From positions 1 through 31,955 of the forward strand of contig CAAFVR010000018.1 in assembly GCA_900766555.1 (NCBI GenBank): a stretch of DNA of 31,955 nt. Direction: 5' to 3'. How positions within the stretch are numbered: the first letter of the stretch is position 1; every line of letters begins with the position of its first letter. Shown piece after piece: positions 8,501 to 17,488 of the stretch. The notes below the pieces were generated by a model, which saw only the letters and a list, made by a program, of their open reading frames with translations, was not told the origin of the DNA and made no database searches. Position numbers and translations under genes: made by a program. The DNA comes from Helicobacteraceae bacterium. GTDB taxonomy: Bacteria; Campylobacterota; Campylobacteria; Campylobacterales; Helicobacteraceae.

Positions 8501-11500
8501 TTGATGACAAGGTTTATAAAAAAGGCGAAATAATAGATGATGAAGTTTTATCTGGCATAAATCGCTTCGCACTAAATACGTTAATTAAGAGCTATCCAAA
8601 ACATATTCAGACAAAATATAATCAATTAAAAACAAATTTTCTTGAGCAAAAAAAGATCCTAGGCGAAGAGCATTTAGAAAAGCTATCCATACTTGAAAAA
8701 GATGACATTTTGCCAAGTGGCGTTGTAAAACGTGTGAAAATATATATCGCTACAAAACGCAAATTAAAAGTGGGCGACAAAATGGCGGGCCGCCACGGCA
8801 ATAAAGGTATCGTGTCAAATATCGTGCCAGCTGTGGATATGCCATATACAAGCGATGGTGCGCCAATTGACATAATATTAAGTCCGCTAGGTGTGCCATC
8901 TCGTATGAATATAGGCCAGATCTTGGAAGTGCATTTGGGTCTTGTTGGTAAGCGTTTTGGAGATCAGATCCAGGAGCTTTTTGACAATCAAAGCAGGGAT
9001 TTTGTGAAAAATTTGCGCGCAAAAATGTTGGATCTAGCCAAGATTACAAATCCTAAAAATGACCAGATCAAAAATGTGCTTGAAGCATGCGATGATAATA
9101 CGCTTTTGAGCTATGCGCGCGATTGGAAACGTGGCGTGAAATTCGCAATACCGGTATTTGAGGGCGTAAGCCAAGAACATTTCAATGAGCTATTTAATAA
9201 AGCCCAAATTGATATGGATGGCAAGACATATTTATATGATGGCAAAACGGGCGAGCGCATCAAAGAAAGAGTAAATGTAGGCTATATGTACATGCTAAAA
9301 CTGCATCACTTGGTTGATGAAAAAGTGCATGCAAGATCTACTGGTCCATATTCACTTGTGACGCAACAGCCAGTTGGCGGTAAGGCGCTTTTTGGTGGAC
9401 AGAGATTTGGCGAAATGGAAGTTTGGGCTCTTGAGGCATATGGCGCAGCGCACACATTACGCGAAATGCTAACGGTTAAATCCGATGATGTTAAAGGTCG
9501 CGAAAATGCCTACAAAGCAATAACTCGCGGCGAGGCTGTGGGGGAAAGCGAAATACCTGAGACATTTTATGTATTATCAAAAGAGCTGCAATCGCTAGGA
9601 CTTGATGTTAATATTTTTGGAGATGATAGAGACGAAAATGGCGATCCAAAGCCAATTGTGATTGAAGAAGATAATCGCCCAAAAGATTTTAATACATTCC
9701 AACTCGTGCTAGCTAGCCCTGAGAAAATACGATCTTGGAGCCGCGGCGAGGTCAAAAAGCCAGAGACTATAAATTATCGTACGCTTAAGCCAGAACGCGA
9801 TGGGCTATTTTGTACCAAGATATTTGGGCCAGTACGCGATTTTGAATGCTCATGTGGCAAATATAAAAAGCCGCGCCATAAGGGCATAGTATGTGAGAAA
9901 TGCGGCGTTGAAGTCACGAGTTCAAAAGTGCGTAGATCTCGTATGGGTCATATTGATTTAGTGACTCCAGTTGCGCATATTTGGTATGTTAGCTCGCTTC
10001 CAAGCCGTATTGGCACGCTACTTGGCGTAAATATGAAAGATCTAGAGCGCGTTTTATATTATGAAGCATATATCGTGAAATCGCCAGGTGAAGCCAGCTA
10101 TGATAATGAGGGCACAAAACCGGTATTGAAATATGATGTATTGAATGAAGAGCAATTTCAAGAGATAAATAAGCGCTTTGAAGATCGCGGTTTTGAGGCG
10201 CAAATGGGCGGCGCGATCGTAAAAGATTTATTAGAAGAGCTAGATCTGATTGAATTGCTAAATAATTTAAAAGAGCAGATCAAAGCTACAAATTCTGAAT
10301 CCAAGAAAAAGATATTGGTAAAAAGACTAAAAGTTGTTGAGAATTTCGTAAATTCAGGCAATCGTCCAGAATGGATGATGCTAACTGTGCTGCCCGTTTT
10401 GCCACCGGATCTACGCCCGCTTGTGGCCCTAGATGGCGGTAAATTCGCCGTTAGCGATGTAAATGACTTATATCGTCGCGTCATAAATCGCAATCAGAGG
10501 CTAAAGCGCTTGATGGAACTTCATGCGCCTGAGATTATCGTGCGTAATGAAAAGCGCATGCTGCAAGAATCTGTTGATGCTCTATTTGATAATGGTAGAA
10601 ATGAAAATGCCGTAAAAGGTGCAAATAAACGACCGCTGAAATCTCTGTCTGAGATAATTAAAGGCAAGCAAGGGCGCTTTAGACAAAACTTGCTTGGTAA
10701 GCGTGTGGATTTCTCCGGTAGATCCGTTATAGTCGTCGGCCCAAATTTGCGCATGGATCAATGCGGGCTGCCTAAAAATATGGCGCTAGAATTATTTAAG
10801 CCGCATTTGCTATCCAAGCTTGAAGAAAAGGGTTATGCCACAACGATGAAGCAGGCGCGCAAAATGATTGAGCTTAAAACTAATGAGATCTGGGAATGTT
10901 TGCAAGAAATCGTAGATGGCTATCCGATTTTACTAAACCGAGCTCCGACATTGCATAAGCAATCCATTCAGGCATTTCATCCAAAGCTAATTGATGGCAA
11001 GGCGATACAGCTACATCCACTTGTTTGTTCGGCTTTCAACGCGGACTTTGATGGTGACCAAATGGCGGTGCATGTGCCGCTATCTCAACAGGCGATTACA
11101 GAATGCAAGATATTGATGCTAAGTTCAATGAATATTCTTTTGCCAGCTAGCGGCAAGGCCGTTGCGGTGCCAAGCCAGGATATGGTTTTAGGTATTTATT
11201 ATTTAAGCCTAGAAAAAGATGGCGTAATAGGGGAGCACAAGCTATTTGGCAGCATTGATGAAATAGAAATCGCGCTTGCATCAAATGGCCTTGATATCAA
11301 TGCAAATATCAGAATAATTGATAATGGCAAGATCACGCACACAACGGCTGGCCGCATGATTTTGAAATCTATACTCCCAGATTTTGTACCCCAAAATTTG
11401 TGGAATAAAGTGATGAAGAAAAAGGACATAGGAAATTTAATTGACTATGTGCATAAATTTGGTGGTCTTGGTATAACGGCTACATTTTTGGACAATCTAA

Positions 11501-14184
11501 AAGATCTAGGCTTTAAATATGCAACGCTTGCTGGCGTGTCAATTTCAGCTGATGACATAATCGTGCCGGAAAATAAAGAAGAGATAATCCAAGGCGCAAA
11601 AGACGAGGTTAAAAAAATCCAAGCTCAATACGATCAAGGACTTTTGACAGAGCAGGAGCGATATAACAAAATTATTGACATTTGGACTGAGACAAATAAT
11701 TCAATGTCAAAAATGATGATGGATTTAATCCAAGCTGATAAAAATGGCTTTAACTCAATTTATATGATGGCAGATTCTGGCGCGCGTGGTTCTGCGGCGC
11801 AAATCCGCCAGCTATCGGCGATGCGCGGTTTGATGGCCAAGCCAGATGGCACAATTATTGAGACGCCAATTGTCTCCAACTTTAAAGAGGGACTAAATGT
11901 GCTTGAGTATTTCACCTCAACGCATGGCGCAAGAAAAGGTCTAGCTGATACGGCGCTAAAGACTGCAAATGCCGGTTATTTGACGCGTAAGCTAATTGAC
12001 GTTTCGCAAAATGTAAAAATCGTAGCAAATGACTGCGGAACGCATGAGGGCGTTGAGATTACTGACATTTCAATCGGATCTGAGCTAATCGAGCCGCTAG
12101 AAGAGCGCATTTATGGGCGCGTTTTGGCAGAAGATGTAGTAGATCCAATAACAAATGAAGTGCTTTATTCGGCTGAAAATTTAGTTGATGAACAAATGGC
12201 TAAAAATATAGTGGACGCTGGTATAAAATCTGTATCGATTAGAACGCCGGTAACTTGCAAGGTCCATAAAGGTGTTTGTGCCAAATGCTATGGGCTAAAT
12301 TTGGGCGAGGGCCGCATGAGCAAGGTCGGTGAAGCTGTGGGCGTAATAGCAGCGCAAAGTATCGGCGAGCCAGGAACTCAACTAACGCTTCGCACATTCC
12401 ACGTGGGTGGTACGGCAAGTCGTAGCCAAGAAGAGCGCGAAATATCCGCGGATAAAGAGGGCTTTATACGTTATTACAATATCAAGACATATACAAATAA
12501 AGAGGGCAAAAGGATTATCGCAAATCGTCGCAATGCCGCAGTCTTGATAGTTGAGCCCAAAATAAAAGTGCCATTTGATGGCGTAGTTAGAATCGAGCCA
12601 GGGCATGATGAAATTACAATATTTATTGAGGGCGATAAAAACGAAGCCAAGTATATTTTGCGCAAAAATAATGTGGCAAAACATAGCGAGTTAGCCGGCG
12701 TTGATGGCAAGATAGATGGCAAGATATATGTTGCATATCAAACGGGGGATAAGGTTAAAACGGGCGATTCGATAGCAGATATCATAAAAGATGGCTGGAA
12801 TATCCCATATCATATCCCATATGCGAGTGAGCTTTTGATCGATGATAATGCGCCAATAAATCAAAAAGTAGTGGCCAAGAAAAATGGCACAGTGCATTAC
12901 TATATGTTAGTTGGCGATAATTTAGAGCCAATTTCTAGCATCAAATCTGGCGAAATAGTCGATGAAAAGGGGCTTTTTGTAGTTATTGCAGATAAAAATG
13001 ATAATGAAGTTATGCGTCATTACATCTCGCGCGGCAGCCAGATCTTAATAGGTAATAATCAAAGTGTTGTAGAAAATGACGTAATAGCTAAGCCAAAAAC
13101 AGAGAGTAAAAATTTAGTAGCTACATGGGATCCATATAATACGCAAGTTATAGCCGATAAGCCAGGTAGAATAATTTTTGAAGATATTATCCCGGGTGTT
13201 TCTGTTTCTGAAAAAGAGGATGAAAATACCGGTATAAATAGCTTGGTCGTAAATGAATATTTGCCGGCTAATATTAATCCGACTATCGTAATTGAGGTTA
13301 GCAAAGATGAGAGTTTGCGCTATAGCTTAGATCCGCGCACGGCTATTTCAGTTAGCGATGGAGATATGGTATCAGTTGCGGATGTGCTAGCTAGGACGCC
13401 AAAAGCTAGTGCGAAAACGCGCGATATTACCGGTGGTTTGCCGCGCGTAAGCGAGCTTTTTGAAGCGCGTAAGCCAAAAGATAGCGCAATTTTAAGCGAG
13501 ATCGATGGAATAGTGAGTTTCGGCAAACCAGTGCGCAATAAAGAAAAAATAATAATAACGGCAAAAGATGGCACGATAGCTGAATATTTGATTGATAAAA
13601 ATCGTCAGATATTAGTGCATGCAGATGAATTTGTGCATGCTGGCGAGGCTATCACAGATGGCACGATATCAAGCCATGATATATTGCGCGTATCTAGCGA
13701 GAAAGATCTGCATAAATATATAATTTCAGAAGTTCAGCAAGTGTATCGTCGCCAAGGCGTGCAAATTGCTGATAAGCATATTGAAGTTATTGTGTCGCAA
13801 ATGTTACGTCAAGTGCGCATTATTGATAGCGGAAATACAAAGTTCATCGAGGGAGATTTAGTAAGTAAGCATCATTTTAAAGAAGAAAATGAGCGGATCT
13901 TAGCCATAAATGGCAAGCCAGCGATCGCTGAACCAGTGCTTTTAGGCATCACGCGAGCGGCAGTTGGAAGTGATAGTATTATTTCAGCAGCTTCGTTCCA
14001 AGAGACCACAAGGGTGCTAACTGAGGCGTCAATTGCAGGCAAAAAGGATTTCTTAGAAGATCTGAAAGAAAATGTTGTACTAGGTCGCATGATCCCAGTT
14101 GGAACTGGTTTATATAAAAATAAAAAGTTCTATCTCAAGCTTGAAGATGAAGAAGATAAAAATGAAGTTGCTTTAGATGCTTAG
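5515..14184 (+). CDS. rpoBC: Fused DNA-directed RNA polymerase subunits beta and beta-prime
   Basis: One 2,889-residue chain supplies both large catalytic subunits of RNA polymerase. The beta part runs to about residue 1375; beta-prime homology begins at [14 protein letters not shown] near residue 1379 (about base 9649), so almost no linker separates them. The rifampicin pocket is sensitive-type: [23 protein letters not shown] with D526, H536 and S541, equal to E. coli D516, H526 and S531. The beta-prime zinc site has C1445, C1447, C1460 and C1463. The catalytic NADFDGDQM begins at residue 1842, the trigger-loop region [20 protein letters not shown] is intact, and a second cysteine cluster ([11 protein letters not shown]) is present. 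GAGG at 5506-5509 points to the ATG at 5515 rather than an in-frame TTG at 5494. The fusion is known from Helicobacter and Wolinella. Confidence 0.98.
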   Translation: [2889 protein letters not shown]

Positions 14185-14227
14185 TTGCATGCTAAAAGTA
14201 CAAAATTTTTGTAAAATGCAAGTTTTT
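14185..14227 (+). terminator. Possible terminator after rpoBC
   Basis: Directly after the rpoBC stop, TTGCAT (14185-14190) pairs with ATGCAA (14216-14221). Inside, TACAAAA (14199-14205) pairs with TTTTGTA (14207-14213). A TTTTT tract begins two bases after the outer stem. The stem is AT-rich and interrupted, so it would be leaky, which fits partial read-through into rpsL-rpsG-fusA. TAAAAT at 14212-14217 could instead be a -10 box for rpsL. Confidence 0.4.
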
Positions 14228-14255
14228 AGTTTATTTAATATTTTAAAGGAAATAA

Positions 14256-14651
14256 GTGCCCACAATTAACCAACTCGTTCGCAAAGATAGGAAAAAATCT
14301 TTTAGAAAGACAAAATCTCCAGCGTTAGTTGAGTGTCCACAACGCCGCGGCGTTTGCACTCGCGTATATACAACTACACCAAAAAAGCCAAACTCAGCTT
14401 TACGTAAAGTAGCCAAAGTGAAATTAACTTCAAAGATTGAAGTTATAAGCTATATCCCAGGCGAAGGCCACAGCTTGCAAGAACACAGCATTGTGCTTGT
14501 GCGCGGGGGTAGGGTAAAAGACTTACCAGGTGTGAAATATCACATTGTGCGCGGTGCGTTAGATACATCTGGCGTTGCAAAACGAAGTGTTTCTCGTAGT
14601 AAATATGGTACAAAAAAGGCGAAGCCAGGCCAAGATGCTAAAAAGAAATAA
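14256..14651 (+). CDS. rpsL: 30S ribosomal protein S12
   Basis: Decoding-centre protein of the small subunit. The 131-residue product starts at GTG (14256) with AAAGGA six bases upstream, giving the canonical MPTINQLVRKDRKKS. It carries CPQRRGVCTRVYTTTPKKPNSALRK and GGRVKDLPGVKYH. The lysines of the TPKKPNS and GGRVKDLP motifs, where streptomycin-resistance substitutions arise in other bacteria, are the wild-type residues. The C-terminal tail is slightly longer than in E. coli (124). It starts the str-type cluster rpsL-rpsG-fusA; tuf does not follow. Confidence 0.98.
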   Translation: MPTINQLVRKDRKKSFRKTKSPALVECPQRRGVCTRVYTTTPKKPNSALRKVAKVKLTSKIEVISYIPGEGHSLQEHSIVLVRGGRVKDLPGVKYHIVRGALDTSGVAKRSVSRSKYGTKKAKPGQDAKKK

Positions 14652-14669
14652 AGATAATAAAGGAATATA

Positions 14670-15137
14670 ATGCGAAGAAAAAGAGCCCCGGTTCGTGAGA
14701 TTCTAGGCGATCCAGTATATAACAATAAGGTCGTAACGAAGTTTATAAATAAAATGATGCTAGATGGCAAGCGCTCAGTAGCTGAGAAAATAATTTATGC
14801 AACATTTGCAAAAATTGAAGAAAAAAGCGGCGAAAAGGGCATAGAGGTATTTGAAAAAGCTCTTGAGCGTGTGCGCCCATTAATTGAGGTCAGATCTAGG
14901 CGCGTTGGCGGGGCGACATATCAAGTTCCCGTGGAAGTGCGTCCAGTGCGCCAGCAAAGTTTATCTATACGCTGGATTTTGGAAGCTACACGCAAACGCA
15001 GCGAACGCACAATGGTAGATCGCTTATCAAGCGAGCTTGTAGATGCCGCAAATGACAAAGGCAATGCATTTAAGAAAAAAGAAGATGTGCATAAAATGGC
15101 CGAAGCAAATAAAGCTTTTGCTCATTATCGCTGGTAA
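14670..15137 (+). CDS. rpsG: 30S ribosomal protein S7
   Basis: Primary assembly protein that nucleates the 30S head. The 155-residue product has the S7 pattern: MRRKRAPVREILGDPVYNN, then VTKFINKMMLDGKRSVAEKI, RPLIEVRSRRVGGATYQVPVEV and a C-terminal KMAEANKAFAHYRW. Length is normal. AAAGGA lies upstream of the ATG. It sits 18 bases after rpsL and 5 bases before fusA. Confidence 0.98.
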   Translation: MRRKRAPVREILGDPVYNNKVVTKFINKMMLDGKRSVAEKIIYATFAKIEEKSGEKGIEVFEKALERVRPLIEVRSRRVGGATYQVPVEVRPVRQQSLSIRWILEATRKRSERTMVDRLSSELVDAANDKGNAFKKKEDVHKMAEANKAFAHYRW

Positions 15138-15142
15138 TAACA

Positions 15143-17221
15143 ATGGCTAGAACAACATCTCTTGATAAGATCAGAAATATAGGCATAGCAGCTCACATTG
15201 ATGCGGGCAAGACTACAACAAGCGAGCGCATCCTTTTTTATACCGGGATAAATCACAAGATCGGCGAAGTTCATGATGGCGCGGCTACAATGGACTGGAT
15301 GGAGCAAGAAAAAGAACGTGGCATCACGATAACATCAGCTGCGACAACATGTTTTTGGAATAATCACCAAATCAACTTAATTGACACCCCAGGGCACGTG
15401 GATTTCACAATTGAAGTTGAACGAAGTATGCGCGTGCTAGATGGCGCCGTTGCGGTATTTTGCTCCGTTGGTGGCGTGCAGCCTCAAAGTGAAACAGTTT
15501 GGCGCCAAGCAAATAAATATCATGTGCCACGCATGGTATTTGTAAATAAAATGGACAGGATCGGCGCTGATTTCTACAAAGTAGAAGAGCAAATAAAAAA
15601 TCGTCTAAAAGCAAATCCAATACCGATAAATTTACCAATTGGAGCTGAGGATAATTTCAAAGGCGTGATAGATCTAATAAATGAGCGCGCACTTGTTTGG
15701 AATAACGAATCAATGGGTGCAAAATACGATATCGCGCCAATACCAGCGGATCTAGAAGATAAAGTCAAAATCTATAGAGAAAAATTAATAGAAGCCGCCG
15801 CCGAGCAAGATGAAGCATTGATGGAAAAATATCTAGGCGGCGAGAGTTTAAGTGCTGATGAGATCAAAAGAGGCATAAAAATAGGCTGCCATAATATGAG
15901 CTTGATACCTATGCTATGCGGATCTTCATTTAAAAATAAGGGCGTGCAAACGCTTCTTGATGCGGTGGTAGATTTCTTACCAAGTCCTGTTGAAGTGGCG
16001 CATATCAAAGGCATAAATCCAAAAGATGATTCAGAAATCCATGTTGAATCTACTGATAATGGCGCATTTGCGGGCCTTGCTTTTAAGATCATGACGGATC
16101 CATTTGTGGGTCAGCTCACATTTGTGCGCGCATATCGCGGTAGCTTGGATTCTGGCAGCCATGTGCTAAATTCCACAAAGGGTAAAAAAGAGCGAGTGGG
16201 CCGCCTTTTGAAAATGCATTCAAATAAGCGAGAGGATATTAAATCCATACATGCGGGTGAGATATGTGCATTTGTGGGATTGAAAGAAACATTGACGGGT
16301 GATACATTATGCGATGAGAAAGATCCGGTCATTTTGGAGCGCATGGAATTTCCAGAGCCAGTAATACATATCGCAGTTGAGCCAAAAACAAAGGCTGATC
16401 AGGAAAAAATGGGCACAGCGCTAAGTAAGCTAGCCGAAGAAGATCCAAGTTTCCGCGTTTCAACTCATGAAGAAACGGGACAAACGCTAATTGGTGGGAT
16501 GGGCGAGTTGCATCTTGAAATTATCGTGGATCGCCTGAAGCGTGAATTTAAAGTTGAGGCTGAAGTTGGCGCACCACAAGTTGCATTTCGCGAAACAATA
16601 CGAAAGCCTATTAATAAAGAATGCAAATATGCTAAACAAAGTGGCGGTCGCGGACAATACGGGCATGTATTTATTAAGCTTGAACCTAGAGAGGCCGGAT
16701 CTGGCTATGAATTTGTAAATGAAATTAGCGGCGGCGTGATACCAAAAGAATATATCCCAGCTGTTGATAAAGGCATACAAGAAGCGATGCAAAGCGGCGT
16801 GCTAGCGGGTTATCCGGTTGTGGATTTCAAAGTTACGCTATATGATGGAAGCTATCACGATGTAGATAGTTCAGAAATGGCTTTTAAGATCGCGGGTTCA
16901 ATGGCTTTTAAAGATGCTTGCAGGGATGCTAGCGCTGTGCTATTAGAGCCGATGATGAAAGTTGAAGTTGAAGTTCCAGAGGAATATATGGGCGATGTTA
17001 TCGGGGATTTAAATCGTCGCAGGGGTCAGATAAATTCAATGGATGATCGCATGGGGCTTAAAATTGTAAATGCTTTTGTGCCTTTGGCTGAGATGTTTGG
17101 CTATTCAACGGATCTACGTTCGGCCACGCAAGGCAGGGGTACATATTCAATGGAATTTGATCATTATGGTGAAGTGCCAAATAATATTGCTAAAGAAATC
17201 GTAGAAAAACGCAGAGGCTAG
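15143..17221 (+). CDS. fusA: Translation elongation factor G
   Basis: GTPase that drives tRNA-mRNA translocation and helps ribosome recycling. The 692-residue product has all G motifs: AHIDAGKTTT (P-loop, about 17-26), RGITITSAATT (switch I), DTPGHVDF and NKMDRIGADF. Domain II follows (AFKIMTDPFVGQLTFVRAYRGSL), then domains III-V with QSGGRGQYGHV and VPEEYMGDVIGDLNRRRGQI. Length is normal. It begins five bases after rpsG with only a weak ribosome binding site, suggesting translational coupling. It is the last gene of the cluster; the next gene has its own promoter. Confidence 0.98.
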   Translation: MARTTSLDKIRNIGIAAHIDAGKTTTSERILFYTGINHKIGEVHDGAATMDWMEQEKERGITITSAATTCFWNNHQINLIDTPGHVDFTIEVERSMRVLDGAVAVFCSVGGVQPQSETVWRQANKYHVPRMVFVNKMDRIGADFYKVEEQIKNRLKANPIPINLPIGAEDNFKGVIDLINERALVWNNESMGAKYDIAPIPADLEDKVKIYREKLIEAAAEQDEALMEKYLGGESLSADEIKRGIKIGCHNMSLIPMLCGSSFKNKGVQTLLDAVVDFLPSPVEVAHIKGINPKDDSEIHVESTDNGAFAGLAFKIMTDPFVGQLTFVRAYRGSLDSGSHVLNSTKGKKERVGRLLKMHSNKREDIKSIHAGEICAFVGLKETLTGDTLCDEKDPVILERMEFPEPVIHIAVEPKTKADQEKMGTALSKLAEEDPSFRVSTHEETGQTLIGGMGELHLEIIVDRLKREFKVEAEVGAPQVAFRETIRKPINKECKYAKQSGGRGQYGHVFIKLEPREAGSGYEFVNEISGGVIPKEYIPAVDKGIQEAMQSGVLAGYPVVDFKVTLYDGSYHDVDSSEMAFKIAGSMAFKDACRDASAVLLEPMMKVEVEVPEEYMGDVIGDLNRRRGQINSMDDRMGLKIVNAFVPLAEMFGYSTDLRSATQGRGTYSMEFDHYGEVPNNIAKEIVEKRRG

Positions 17222-17400
17222 ATTTAGTAATTCATGCGGATCTACGCGGATCTATGGATAGCTTTGGGGGACGGGGCCAGCGGAGCTGCATTGTAAATAA
17301 ATATTAATATCAATTCCAAAACATATAAAAATACAAATAACTTTTCAAAAATGATACAAAAAGTAACATTATCCTAAAAAATACGAATGTCAAAAAAAGA

Positions 17401-17444
17401 AAAAATGGTTAATGAATCTTAAATGACGCCATTTTTAATATAAT
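17401..17444 (+). promoter_or_regulatory. Outer-membrane protein promoter with flanking inverted repeat
   Basis: TATAAT at 17439-17444 lies 44 bases before the porin-like ATG, downstream of A/T-tract-rich DNA (17300-17400). Immediately upstream, AAAAATGG (17401-17408) and CCATTTTT (17429-17436) form a perfect 8-base inverted repeat with a 20-base spacer, covering the -35 region. This could be an operator for a repressor or simply A-tract structure. In the rest of the gap from 17222 I see two tandem GCGGATCTA words and no gene. Confidence 0.55.
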
Positions 17445-17488
17445 TCGATTTAGATGTTAGTGCATCATAAATTTAAAAGGACTTGGAC

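Noticed and set aside
17260..17285. G-rich stretch with CAGC-GGA-GCTG as a terminator for fusA
   Set aside because: The stem is only 4 bp and is not followed by a T-run; termination here cannot be supported.
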